Positions 36,643-45,744 of a stretch of 64,000 nt of DNA are shown in pieces; the first letter of the stretch is position 1; each line of letters begins with the position of its first letter. A program made the position numbers and the translations under genes. The notes below the pieces were generated by a model that saw nothing but the letters and a program-made list of their open reading frames with translations, was not told the origin of the DNA and did not search any database. The stretch lies in the NCBI RefSeq assembly GCF_031326345.1, contig NZ_CP133671.1:2294001-2358000 (forward strand), read 5' to 3'. The DNA comes from Aureispira sp. CCB-E (GTDB lineage: Bacteria; Bacteroidota; Bacteroidia; Chitinophagales; Saprospiraceae).

Positions 36643-39600
36643 ATGAAACAATTTTTTAACCTATTTATTTTCGTTCTTTTAGGAAATGTTGCTTTGGGGC
36701 AATGTAGCAACATATTTTCTAAAAATATTAAGCATGGAAATATGCATAGCTTAATGACGAATTCCCAAATTTTAGTTGCTCGAATAGATTTTGACTACAG
36801 TATAAAGTTTGAAAATTCTGAAGAGGGAATTACGGCTATTATTACCACAACAGGGCACAATTCAACTTTAATCAAGCCGTTGGAAAAAGACGATAAACTC
36901 ATGTTTATTTCTTCTACGGGTGCCAAACGCCCCTACAATTTTATTTATGATAGTGAAAAAACAACTATCAGAAATAGAGCTGCTTATGTAAATACACTAC
37001 AGTTGGATTTAAAAGCATTGGAGTGGATTGCAGAAAATACCATTTCGCAAATACGCTTGGTGAATATGGTAGAAATGAAAATGTATCCTTATTCTTTGGA
37101 TGCTGCTCGACAAGCACAGCTTCAACAAGCTGCAATGTGTTTTTTGAAGGAATTGGATCCTTCTAAGGTCAAGGATAAAGAGGTGACTGCAAGTATGGGA
37201 GAGCTTGCTAACAGCAACAAATCGACTGCGAATAAGTCTGCTGCTGCTGCAATTGCTAGAACTTCTGGCTCTCCATGCGATCAATTGACAGATGAAGAGG
37301 AAAAGGAATTGAAAAGAGAACTGGCTTTGCGCAAAGATGCTTTGAGAAATGAAATTGCTGAAATTAAGGCTCAAAACGATAAAATCAAAGCTCGTTTGGC
37401 TAAGGATATCGCACTTTCAAAAGAAAATGCTGCCAAAACACAATCAGAGATTGCGCAGCAAGTATTGGATGCAAGAAAAAAGGCAAATATTGAAATTGAG
37501 AAGGCAAGAGAAGAAGTGGCAGAAGCAATTGCCGAAGCTCAAAAAACAGCTAAAACAATTGTTGAAAAAGCTCAATTAGAAGCATTACAAACCAAAGAAA
37601 AATCCAACCAAAAAATTCAAGAAATACAGGCTGAAGAAGCTGCCAAAGTTGCGGATGCTCGAAAAGTTGCTGCGGAACGAATCGCTGAAGCCAATCAACA
37701 ATATAAAACAGCTAAAGAACAGTATACGGTAGAAATTCAAACTATTAAAGAAACGGTTGAAGATGAATTAAAGGAAATTCAACAAGAGGTAGCGCAAAAG
37801 ATTGCTGATGCCAAAAAACGAGCTGAAGAAGAAAGAAACTTGACAGCAAAGGATGTTTCTAATGCAAAACAATCTGCTGCTGCTGAAATTCAAGCCGTGC
37901 GTGAAAAAGTGGCGGTTGATATTGGTGATGCTAAAAAGAAGGCGGCTGAAGAAAAACAAAAAGTGCAATTGGATCTTGCTGAGTCAAAAAGAAAAGCTTC
38001 AGAGGAGGTTGCTAAAATAAAAGAAAAAGCGGCTGCTTCGATTGCCGAAACGTTGGATAAAGCAGCAGAAGAGCGCGAAAAAATTGCCAAACAGATTGAA
38101 ACCGAACGTGGCTTGGCAGCAGAGGAAATTGCTAGAATCAAGGCTAGTGTTATTGATGCGAAGAAGAATGCTGCTAATGAAAATACCAAAACAGCAGAAG
38201 AAATTGCTGCTGCTAAAGAAAAAGCAGCTGCTGAAATTGCTAAAACAAAAGAACTGACTTCAGAAGCTGTGATTAAGTCACGTGAAGAAGCGGAGGCTAA
38301 GAAAAAGGAAATTGCTAGTGAGGTGATTGTTGCTAAGGAAAAGGCAGCGGAAGAAATTGCTAAAATTGCAGCGGAAGTCAAAAAGAAAATTGAGGCTGCC
38401 AAAGAAAATGAAGCAAAAATCAAGGAAGAGTCTGCTCTTCAGGTTGCAGAAGCAAAAACTAAGGCTGCTGCTGAAATTCAAAAAGCTCAAGACGAGGCTA
38501 TTTCTAGAATTGAATCGGCCAACTTAGAGGCAAAAGATGCTAAAATTAAGTATGTAGAGGATGTCAAAACTTCTCAAGAGGTAGCTGCTAAACGCATGCA
38601 GGAAATCAAAGAAGAAACTACTAGACAAATTCAGGCAGCCAAAGAAAATGCAGCTAAACTTAAAACAGCTACTATTGAAGATATTGCAGAGGCAAAGGCA
38701 AAAGCGGCAGAGGAAATGCTAGCAACGCAAGAAGCTACGTTGAATAGAATTGCTGCATTAAAGGAGCAAGAGGCCAATACGAAGCAGGAAACTATAGAAT
38801 CCATTGCTAAAATGCAACAAGAGGCAGCTGAAGAACGTGCTAAAATAAAAGAAAATTTAGCTAATGGAGTTGCTTCTGATAAAGAAAGAGCAGCTCTTGA
38901 ACGCCAAAAAGCAGTCAATGAAATTGCTGCGTCTAGGGAAAAAGCAGCTAGAGAGATTGCTAAGGCAAAATCAGATGCTGCTTCAACAATTGAGGATATT
39001 AGAGCCAATACAGTAGCAGCTGAAAAAGAAGAAACGTTGCGTTTGTTAAAAACGAGAGAAGAAGTAGCAGAGCAAATTGCGTTGACTAAAGAAAAAGGTG
39101 CTATGGAAGTGGCAGAGGCAAAAGCAGCTGCAGAAGATAAAAAAATTAGCATTAAAAAAGAATTGGATGAGACAGTTGCCAAAGCTCAAAAGGATATGGC
39201 TGAGGCGAAAGAAAATGCGGCTAATGAAATTGCTGCAACCAAAGAAAAAGCAGCTTCTGAAATTGCTGATGCTAAAGCAAAGGCAACCGCAGAAATTCAG
39301 CGCATTCAAAAAGAAAATATGGATGCTAAAGCAAAATTAGATGCTAACTTAAAAGCAGCACAAGAAGAAAATGCCACTGCTATTGCTACTGCCAAAGAAA
39401 AGGCAGCGGCAGAGATTGCTAAAACAAATGAAAAAGCAGCAGAAGAAATTGCTAAAAGTAAAGCTAAAGTAAAAGAAGAACAAGATAAAGCAACTGCTGC
39501 TGTAGCTGCTGCTAAAGAAAAGTCAACCGCAGAAATTGCTACTCTTGATGCTGCAATCAAAGCAAAACAAGAGGAAATTGATGCTCAGGAGAAGAAACTT

Positions 39601-39666
39601 AAAATTTTGACAGAACGGGTTGCCGAAATGCGCAAAGAGGTTAAAGAAGGTGGAAAAAGTAACTAG
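36643..39666 (+). CDS. Giant secreted Ala/Lys/Glu-rich coiled-coil (hendecad-repeat) protein
   Basis: About 1007 residues from the ATG at 36643, which opens a signal peptide (MKQFFNLFIFVLLGNVALGQ); an in-frame TTG at 36610 lacks such a context. Residues about 25-190 form a globular domain with no family I can name. From about residue 220 to the end the protein is one long helix of A/K/E/I residues with 11-residue periodicity, e.g. AKEKAAAEIAK, TNEKAAEEIAK, SKAKVKEEQDK. That is the hendecad pattern of right-handed coiled coils and of group 3 LEA-like proteins. There are no membrane segments in the rod. A structural or stress-protective role at the envelope is possible. Long antisense frames here are composition artefacts. 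Confidence 0.85.
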   Translation: MKQFFNLFIFVLLGNVALGQCSNIFSKNIKHGNMHSLMTNSQILVARIDFDYSIKFENSEEGITAIITTTGHNSTLIKPLEKDDKLMFISSTGAKRPYNFIYDSEKTTIRNRAAYVNTLQLDLKALEWIAENTISQIRLVNMVEMKMYPYSLDAARQAQLQQAAMCFLKELDPSKVKDKEVTASMGELANSNKSTANKSAAAAIARTSGSPCDQLTDEEEKELKRELALRKDALRNEIAEIKAQNDKIKARLAKDIALSKENAAKTQSEIAQQVLDARKKANIEIEKAREEVAEAIAEAQKTAKTIVEKAQLEALQTKEKSNQKIQEIQAEEAAKVADARKVAAERIAEANQQYKTAKEQYTVEIQTIKETVEDELKEIQQEVAQKIADAKKRAEEERNLTAKDVSNAKQSAAAEIQAVREKVAVDIGDAKKKAAEEKQKVQLDLAESKRKASEEVAKIKEKAAASIAETLDKAAEEREKIAKQIETERGLAAEEIARIKASVIDAKKNAANENTKTAEEIAAAKEKAAAEIAKTKELTSEAVIKSREEAEAKKKEIASEVIVAKEKAAEEIAKIAAEVKKKIEAAKENEAKIKEESALQVAEAKTKAAAEIQKAQDEAISRIESANLEAKDAKIKYVEDVKTSQEVAAKRMQEIKEETTRQIQAAKENAAKLKTATIEDIAEAKAKAAEEMLATQEATLNRIAALKEQEANTKQETIESIAKMQQEAAEERAKIKENLANGVASDKERAALERQKAVNEIAASREKAAREIAKAKSDAASTIEDIRANTVAAEKEETLRLLKTREEVAEQIALTKEKGAMEVAEAKAAAEDKKISIKKELDETVAKAQKDMAEAKENAANEIAATKEKAASEIADAKAKATAEIQRIQKENMDAKAKLDANLKAAQEENATAIATAKEKAAAEIAKTNEKAAEEIAKSKAKVKEEQDKATAAVAAAKEKSTAEIATLDAAIKAKQEEIDAQEKKLKILTERVAEMRKEVKEGGKSN

Positions 39667-39690
39667 AAATTCTTGATGAAAAATATTTAG

Positions 39691-39726
39691 AAGGCTATTT
39701 GGCAGCATTGCTAAGTAGCCTTTTTT
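39691..39726 (+). terminator. Intrinsic terminator after coiled-coil protein gene
   Basis: AAGGCTA (39691-39697) / TAGCCTT (39716-39722) with an inner AGC/GCT pair, followed by TTTT. The rest of the gap up to 39962 is featureless apart from a promoter at its end. Confidence 0.75.
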
Positions 39727-39962
39727 GTTGGGAAATAGTTTGATGTGGTCGATACCGCATTTTATAATCTAAAGCTGGGCAGATGAATGTACTAGTTTTT
39801 ATTTCAAGAGACATTATTAGAGGAAATAAGTTCTAAAATAAAATTATATGTAAAATATTTATTGAGAAAGAAAGCCCTAATTAAGGTAACAAGGTATTTA
39901 AAAAGGACATTTATTTATGTACGAACATTTCTTTAGATAAACAATATAATTCCCCCCTGAAT

Positions 39963-39970
39963 TATATTTG
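39963..39970 (+). promoter_or_regulatory. -7 box of the gene at 39992
   Basis: TATATTTG fits TAnnTTTG. An alternative TTG start codon at 39968 lies inside this box, which argues for the ATG at 39992. No clear -33 element. Confidence 0.4.
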
Positions 39971-39991
39971 AAATTAAATAGCAACACCACA

Positions 39992-40735
39992 ATGACAAAG
40001 ATGAAGTCCCTAATTACCCTATCCCTATCTTTTATTTTTTTTATTACCCCATTTTTTGTTTCTGCTCAAAGTTTTGATTGGCAAGGTCGCTGGGAGGCTA
40101 TCGTTAGTAGAAAAACGTTCTGTAACATTCATATCGTAACAGACCTAATCGATGGTCAAAGCAAGCCAACGGCTATTTTAGAAGGTTTAATTAATGAAAA
40201 ACCTTTTCGAATTACCTGCGATATCAAGGAAATCCCTCAGCGAAATTCTATTGTGCTGCACAAAGCTGCTGATGTGGAAGGTCATTCAGAATACAAAACA
40301 ACAGAGCCTTTGCTTATCTTGGCCTTAAATAAGGTGGGTAATCAGTATATAGTGAATCCTGTTTGGGTGCAACTAGACCTTACAAAAGGTTATGCCAATA
40401 AAAGCTGTGTGGTACGAAAGGTCTCGAATCCTCGTTATAGAGGAACCTACACACTTAGCGAAGAAGGAGTTAAAACCGCACTAACAATTAGTAAAGTTAA
40501 AAGAGATGGTTTTCAGGCGACTGTAGAAACTTCTGAAAATGGTATTACTTGCGATTGTCGGTTTCAAGCAAAACACTTGGCAGTTTGTTACCCCAATGAT
40601 GAAAGAGGGGTTTTTTACTTAGATTTTAATGAATATGGAGTTAAGATGGTTCAGAATTATGATCATAATATCTATAGCAGCGAATCTGTAAAAGGAAATG
40701 GTCCTCTTGTGCTTAATACAACCCTAACGAAATAG
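39992..40735 (+). CDS. Uncharacterised secreted protein
   Basis: I do not recognise a family. From the ATG at 39992 (a later ATG at 40001 is also possible) the protein is 247 residues with a signal peptide ending FFVSAQS. The mature sequence, SFDWQGRWEAIVSRKTFCNI onward, is beta-rich with scattered Cys (CNIH, CDIKE, CVVRK, CDCRF) and two similar halves, each with a YRGTY- or WQGRWE-like strand start. That suggests a duplicated lipocalin- or avidin-like beta-barrel; this is impression only. It stands alone between terminators. Confidence 0.65.
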   Translation: MTKMKSLITLSLSFIFFITPFFVSAQSFDWQGRWEAIVSRKTFCNIHIVTDLIDGQSKPTAILEGLINEKPFRITCDIKEIPQRNSIVLHKAADVEGHSEYKTTEPLLILALNKVGNQYIVNPVWVQLDLTKGYANKSCVVRKVSNPRYRGTYTLSEEGVKTALTISKVKRDGFQATVETSENGITCDCRFQAKHLAVCYPNDERGVFYLDFNEYGVKMVQNYDHNIYSSESVKGNGPLVLNTTLTK

Positions 40736-40769
40736 ATGTATATAGGGTATATATACGATCACCTTTGAA

Positions 40770-40821
40770 AAAATACAGGCAACCCTCAACATAATAGCAC
40801 GTAGCTAAATGCCTGTATTTT
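40770..40821 (+). terminator. Intrinsic terminator after the gene at 39992
   Basis: A perfect 12-bp stem, AAAATACAGGCA (40770-40781) / TGCCTGTATTTT (40810-40821), with a 28-nt loop; flanking A and T runs allow both directions. Confidence 0.8.
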
Positions 40822-41512
40822 ATACAGCTCTTCGTCTTGAAAATATATCTTATTCTACTGATATATTGTTAATAACAATTCTATTCGCTCCTCGATCTAT
40901 ACGAATATTTACTATAGGTAAGAGCTCAAAAACAATTCTATTTTCTCACGTAATTCCTGATGTCTATTAAACAAAGCGTATTAATAGACTAATTGTTATG
41001 TCCTAATTGGAGCTTCCTTTTGATAAGTAATAAACTTACCCACAATTACAATAAATAACCCACCTCTTAAAATGATGAACTAGAAGAAAGGGATTGTCTT
41101 ATAATGTCTTATCACATGATTTTTTGCCTGTTGCTCTCGTGCTAAAAGTATTATTTTTCATGCAAAGTATATAAAAAGTAAACAGTATGAAAAATAATAT
41201 TTCTTTATAAGTAAAATATGCTTGTTTGTAATTAGTTTATTTTGAGTTGTTTATAGTTTTGTTTTCTGCGAAGAGATAAGTGGAAATATGATTTGGCAAA
41301 AATGAGTCATAGGATGGCTAGAATTTTCTATTCTATTAAGGACAAAAAATAGATCTTTGCTTTATAACAATTGAAATCGTTTTACTCCTACTAATTTAAA
41401 ACAAAAAATAGACGAGTAATTAGTATTGAGTTTTGAATAAAAAAGGTGCTTTGCTTAGTCCCTGAGGAACACCTTAAAATATAAAAGTGTAGTGTAAATT
41501 TAGTTTTGTGAT
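40822..41512. other. Long AT-rich intergenic region, no gene seen
   Basis: I find no convincing reading frame, tRNA or core repeat in this ~690-bp stretch. AAGGTG (41442-41447) and CACCTT (41470-41475) could form a weak hairpin. Confidence 0.4.
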
Positions 41513-41546
41513 AAATGCCAACGTGTGTGAGTTGGCATTTTTTTTT
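41513..41546 (+). terminator. Orphan strong hairpin with T tract upstream of uvrC
   Basis: AAATGCCAAC (41513-41522) / GTTGGCATTT (41531-41540), then six more T. No plus-strand gene ends nearby (the last one has its own terminator at 40770), so it may terminate a short leader or small RNA, or attenuate uvrC. Confidence 0.65.
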
Positions 41547-41640
41547 GCAACCATTTGTAGTTTTGTATAGCAACAAAAATGATTATTGGCTGTTTTATTT
41601 TGATAAATAGTTGTATATTTTGCCACACTACTAAATTATT

Positions 41641-43494
41641 ATGACAAAAGACGATTACAAAAAAATAGCGCCTAATTTTCCTACTCAACCAGGAGTATAT
41701 CGTTTTATAGACAAAGACGATGTAATTCTTTATATAGGAAAAGCGAAGCACCTAAAAAAGAGAGTTTCTTCTTATTTTGGGAATCGAAAAGACATGCGTA
41801 ATAAGACGCGGATTATGGTGCGAAAGTCGGTTAGAATAGAATATACAATTGTAGATACAGAACAAGATGCTTTGTTATTGGAGGCTACATTGATTCAAAA
41901 GCACCAACCACGATTTAACGTGATGCTAAAATCTGGAAAGCCTTATCCTTATATTTGCATCAAAAAAGAGCGTTTCCCAAGAGTCTTTATTACTCGACAA
42001 GTTTACAAGGATGGTTCTAAATACTTTGGTCCTTATGTCTCTAAGCGTAGAATGTACGCTATTTTAGAGTTAATTAAAAATTTGTTTCAATTACGTACTT
42101 GTAGTCTAAATTTGTCCGAAAAAAATATCTTAGAAGGAAAGTTCAAGCCTTGTTTGGAATACCATATCAAGAATTGTTTGGCGCCATGTGTAGGTTTTGA
42201 AACAGAGGAGGAGTACAACGAAAAAGTAGACCAAGTTGCTAATATTCTGAAAGGGCATTTTGCATCAGTTAAACGATATTTAAAAGATGAGATGCAGAAG
42301 CATGCTGAAAAATTACAGTTTGAGCGTGCTCAAGAGATAAAAGTACAATATGATGCGCTAGAAAATTATCAAGGCAAATCGACGGTTGTTAATCCTAGTA
42401 TCAGGGATGTTGATGTATTTAGTTTGGAGCAGGATGATGAAATAGCTTACTTCAATTATTTAAAAGTAGTTGATGGAGCTATTATTAATACCTTTACCAT
42501 GGAGTTGGACAAAAACTTAGATGATGACCAAGAGGATCTATTAGTTTTTGCGATACAGACGTTGAGGGAAAAATATCAGAGTATTGCTCCCGAAGTGATT
42601 GTGCCGATTGACATTCCGTCTGTTTGGGAGGGAACAACGATTACCATTCCTAAGATAGGAGATAAGAAAAAACTGCTAGAATTATCGGAGAAAAACTTAG
42701 CTTATTATGTTTTGCAAAAGCGTAAGCAAGCTGCCTCTAGAGCCAACAAACAATCAACTGCTGAAAAAGTGATGGAGATTATGAAAAAAGACCTTCAAAT
42801 GTCTGTCCTTCCATTACACATTGAATGTTTTGATAATTCGAATCTACAAGGAACCAATCCCGTTGCGGCTATGGTCTGTTTTCGACATGGAAAACCTTCT
42901 AAGCGAGATTACAGGCATTATCATATTAAGACAGTCGAAGGTCCCGATGATTTTGCTTCTATGGAAGAAATTGTATATCGACGATACAAGCGTCTTTTGG
43001 AGAGCAATAAAACATTGCCCCAATTGATTATTATAGATGGAGGGAAGGGGCAATTGAGTGCTGCTGTCAAGAGTTTGAAGGCGTTGAGTATTTATAAGCG
43101 TGTTACAATTATAGGAATTGCCAAACGGTTAGAAGAAATTTATTTTCCAGAGGACAGCGTACCCTTGTTATTGAGTAAAAAATCACCTACACTTAAAGTT
43201 ATTCAACAAGCTCGAAATGAAGCGCATCGCTTTGCTATAGAATTTCACCGGTTGATACGCTCCAAGAAATATGTTTCTACGCAACTAACAGAAATCCCAG
43301 GTATTGGGAAAAAAACAGCCGAAAAATTACTACAGGAATTTGCTTCCGTTGAAAAAATAAAAACGGCTGAACAAGAAGCGCTAGAAGCTTCTGTTGGTAA
43401 AGCAGCGACCAAGAAAATTTTTGCTCATTATGGTTTAACTTATAAAGAGACCGAAAAAAAGAAAGACAAACAAGAGAAGAAAAAAAATAAATAG
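41641..43494 (+). CDS. uvrC: UvrABC system protein C (excinuclease subunit)
   Basis: A 617-residue nucleotide-excision-repair nuclease that makes the 3' and then the 5' incision after UvrA/UvrB damage recognition. Domains: N-terminal GIY-YIG nuclease (QPGVYRFIDKDDVILYIGKA with the catalytic Arg in HLKKRVSSYF), a Cys-rich segment (CLEYHIKNCLAPC), the UVR UvrB-binding motif (FERAQEIKVQYDAL, about 225), the RNase H-like endonuclease (IECFDNSNLQGTNPVAAMVC, IIIDGGKGQLSAA) and C-terminal helix-hairpin-helix (LTEIPGIGKKTAEKLLQEFA). The Lys-rich tail is unremarkable. The length is normal. The gene stands alone. Confidence 0.97.
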   Translation: MTKDDYKKIAPNFPTQPGVYRFIDKDDVILYIGKAKHLKKRVSSYFGNRKDMRNKTRIMVRKSVRIEYTIVDTEQDALLLEATLIQKHQPRFNVMLKSGKPYPYICIKKERFPRVFITRQVYKDGSKYFGPYVSKRRMYAILELIKNLFQLRTCSLNLSEKNILEGKFKPCLEYHIKNCLAPCVGFETEEEYNEKVDQVANILKGHFASVKRYLKDEMQKHAEKLQFERAQEIKVQYDALENYQGKSTVVNPSIRDVDVFSLEQDDEIAYFNYLKVVDGAIINTFTMELDKNLDDDQEDLLVFAIQTLREKYQSIAPEVIVPIDIPSVWEGTTITIPKIGDKKKLLELSEKNLAYYVLQKRKQAASRANKQSTAEKVMEIMKKDLQMSVLPLHIECFDNSNLQGTNPVAAMVCFRHGKPSKRDYRHYHIKTVEGPDDFASMEEIVYRRYKRLLESNKTLPQLIIIDGGKGQLSAAVKSLKALSIYKRVTIIGIAKRLEEIYFPEDSVPLLLSKKSPTLKVIQQARNEAHRFAIEFHRLIRSKKYVSTQLTEIPGIGKKTAEKLLQEFASVEKIKTAEQEALEASVGKAATKKIFAHYGLTYKETEKKKDKQEKKKNK

Positions 43495-43498
43495 GTAT

Positions 43499-43580
43499 TA
43501 GACATTATCACGAATTAATTTGTACGGCTAAAAAATAGCATTTTCCAATTTCTCATAAAACCAATTCGTGATAATGTCTA
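43499..43580. repeat. 82-bp unit with perfect 18-bp inverted repeats after uvrC
   Basis: TAGACATTATCACGAATT (43499-43516) is exactly inverted at 43563-43580 across a 46-nt AT-rich spacer. It lies between the convergent uvrC and head-GIN gene. It may be a large terminator or a tiny non-autonomous mobile element. No T tract follows directly. Confidence 0.7.
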
Positions 43581-43638
43581 TTGTAAAAGCTATTTTTGCT
43601 ATTAGAACTTATCTAACAGCAAAAAATAGGCTGTTTGT

Positions 43639-44355
43639 CTAAGAATAAGACTTAAGTTTGCCAGAGCCTGTAATACTTTGTTGAATAGAGGGGGCACCTT
43701 TATAGTACAAACTACCACTTCCAGATAAATGTACTTCGATTTTTTTTGTGGCATTAACTTTAGCACTTCCAGAACCCGTAATTTGTGTGCTGTTCGTGTT
43801 TGTTTTTAATTGAGAGAGTTGGCATTTGCCAGATCCTGTTAGATAAATATTAGAATGTGCAGCACTACCGATGACTTTGATGTCTCCACTACCTACAATT
43901 CTTGCTTCCAAATCATTTTTGATATAGACTTCTTGAGACGTTTTAATATCTCCAGAGCCACTGATTTGTAATTTTAAGTTCTCAAGGTTCGAAAAACTAG
44001 AAATGGTTAAATCTCCAGAGCCAACTACTTCTCCAAACTTTAGTTGCGGAATGATAATTTTTGCTTTAAGGTTTAACTTAGGGTAATTACCTTTTTTCAT
44101 TCCTAAAAATAGAACTCCTTTTTTGACGGTAACCTCTAGATTTTTAAAGAACTCTTCAGAACCAGTTATGGTCACCTTTTGTTGTTGACCATATTCAACA
44201 GAAACATCAAAAGAGCTTTTTAAAGAGATGCCATGGAAGGAGGCTAAATCGAAGTCTTTACTTATTTGAGGCCCCAACTCTTCATTAGAAGTATTGCCAT
44301 TGCTCGTAAAGAATGATAATAAACAAATAGAAAACATAAAGAATCCCTTTTTCAT
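43639..44355 (-). CDS. DUF2807 head-GIN-domain protein (putative adhesin)
   Basis: 238 residues with a signal peptide (KKGFFMFSICLLSFFTSNG). The mature part is a right-handed beta-solenoid-like head-GIN domain, recognised by repeated short turns with G-S-G-D: FGEVVGSGDLTISSF, LQISGSGDIKTSQEV, ARIVGSGDIKVIGSA, IYLTGSGKCQLSQL, TQITGSGSAKVNA and VHLSGSGSLYYKG. The N-terminal region, FDLASFHGISLKSSFDVSVE, is the usual domain start. Proteins of this type are common in Bacteroidota, exported, and of unproven function (adhesin-like by annotation). Single gene, convergent with uvrC. Confidence 0.93.
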   Translation of the reverse strand: MKKGFFMFSICLLSFFTSNGNTSNEELGPQISKDFDLASFHGISLKSSFDVSVEYGQQQKVTITGSEEFFKNLEVTVKKGVLFLGMKKGNYPKLNLKAKIIIPQLKFGEVVGSGDLTISSFSNLENLKLQISGSGDIKTSQEVYIKNDLEARIVGSGDIKVIGSAAHSNIYLTGSGKCQLSQLKTNTNSTQITGSGSAKVNATKKIEVHLSGSGSLYYKGAPSIQQSITGSGKLKSYS

Positions 44356-44428
44356 AATAATTGGAAATTTAAAAACTCTATTTTAAAGTCTAACAGTCTT
44401 TTTGTCTTGATTGTTGTTAGACAGCTAC

Positions 44429-44913
44429 TTAACTATTATAAACAGTTTCAAGTTTTAGTTGAGAATGATGATTTAAAGTAGAAAAATCGAGTTCTAAATG
44501 GTTAATATAATAATTGGATAAATGATTTAAAAGTTTTTGCTTAGTTGCAGTATTAGAAAGTTGGCGAATGTGAGGAACAAACATTTCTAATATACAAAAT
44601 TGTAATAAATTACTTTGACGATCTAAGTAGGGGAGTCCTGCTTCTAGTTTTCCAAAAAAGGATGCAGTATTCTTGTTCTACTCAATGTTGTAAAGTTTGT
44701 TTGTAGTCTAATAAGGGGCAATTAGACCAATTATTTCGTTGCCAAAGAGGAAGAAAACACTAAGATGATAACTTTTATGTTTAGGTGTTCAAATCTCAAT
44801 AAACGTAATGAAACGTCAGATGTTGCATAACTAACAAAGTCAATCTTTCCTTTAGGTAATATATCTGGAGAAATACTTTCTAATAAACCTTTATTTAGGT
44901 GTTCGATGAGCAA
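44429..44913 (-). pseudogene. Decayed minus-strand gene, family unknown
   Basis: Two minus-strand reading frames look coding but are broken. The upstream part (44731-44913) reads LIEHLNKGLLESISPDILPK onward for 60 codons. After a frame change the downstream part (about 44429-44670) reads NTASFFGKLEAGLPYLDRQS then LLQFCILEMFVPHIRQLSNT and ends at a stop at 44429-44431. There is no start for the second part and a stop sits between them. Composition resembles that of neighbouring genes. I cannot assign a family. Confidence 0.4.
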
Positions 44914-44987
44914 CTATTTCGATCTCTAGGATATAGAATTAAAGCAATTTCCTTTAGTTTGCCCCTTGTCCAATTATGTTTGAATAT

Positions 44988-45220
44988 AGAATTAATTGAA
45001 TAAGTTAACTGGTGAATGTACTTTTGCAGGTTTTCTCAAAAAATAAGCAAAAGTGCAACATAAAAGCCCTGAAAATTGTATATTATATCAAGTTGGATAA
45101 GTATATCAACCTATATAAAAGAGTTTTTCATGAGCCAATATAATGGTTATTTTCTTACTACCAACGAATTGAGAGCAAGTGCAATACTTATAGCAGTAAG
45201 TATTGTTACTTGCTTTTTTT
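44988..45220 (+). ncRNA. Candidate structured small RNA
   Basis: The segment lies after a possible promoter (TATGTTTG at 44975-44982, with TTTA 18 nt upstream), contains an 11-bp hairpin (TGTACTTTTGC 45017-45027 / GCAAAAGTGCA 45047-45057) and a second small one (GTTGGATA/TATCAAC, 45092-45110), and ends in a strong intrinsic terminator. No protein gene on this strand ends here. A 43-codon frame (45130-45261, MSQYNGYFLTTNELRASAIL onward, one hydrophobic helix) overlaps it, but the terminator lies inside that frame. The nature of the RNA is unknown. Confidence 0.4.
45174..45220 (+). terminator. Orphan intrinsic terminator
   Basis: AGCAAGT-G-CAATACTTA (45174-45190) pairs with TAAGTATTG (45197-45205) and ACTTGCT (45208-45214), followed by seven or more T. 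Confidence 0.75.
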
Positions 45221-45330
45221 ATTTGTTTTCTGAAAACCAAGAGTTGTTTTTGGCGCCCTAAAGCTCCAATTGATACAGTTAGTCACGGAATTTAATAATT
45301 ATAATTAAACAAGAATTAATAGAAGGAGAA

Positions 45331-45400
45331 GGATGTTATAAGGCATAAAAAAAGATACCTAACATCCCTGAGATGAATTATCGGTATCTCTATATTTTTT
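45331..45400 (+). other. Two overlapping, mutually exclusive hairpins
   Basis: GGATGTTA (45331-45338) can pair with TAACATCC (45360-45367); AGATACC (45353-45359), inside that loop, can pair with GGTATCT (45383-45389), followed by a T-rich run. The arrangement resembles an attenuator or pseudoknot, but no plus-strand gene follows. The remainder of 45401-45744 shows nothing I can call. Confidence 0.3.
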
Positions 45401-45744
45401 GAGTTTTGTGGTGTATTAACAAGAAAGCTAATAAATAATTTTTGTACTATTTTTATCATTCGTCAACTTATTGACTGCATCACATTCACAAAGTATGATT
45501 GTAGCTAATAAGTTAGGTTATTATGTTATTATACTTAATGTTAATTTTTAGAAAAGGTTACACTATTGATGAGAGCAATTTTTGATAGGTAACCCTTTCT
45601 TCTAATAAATATAGAAGATCTTTTAGAATAGAACAACAACAAAAAAATACATTTATCAGATAAAAAGCATAGTTTTGATGTTTTTAAAGTGTTGTTTTGT
45701 AGGGTTTTAAGTATTTATTTTCTCAAAAAAAAGAGACCTATTAA

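Noticed and set aside
37890-39182. Long minus-strand frames (37890-38423 and 38631-39182) opposite the coiled-coil gene
   Set aside because: They arise from the Ala/Lys/Glu codon composition of the repeat rod on the other strand; no start context and low-complexity Ser/Ala/Phe products.
44731-44913. 60-codon minus-strand frame as an intact small gene
   Set aside because: It continues in a different frame downstream after stops, which fits a decayed larger gene better.
45130-45261. 43-codon small membrane protein
   Set aside because: A strong intrinsic terminator (45174-45220) lies inside the frame, so full-length translation is unlikely; kept only as an alternative in the ncRNA entry.
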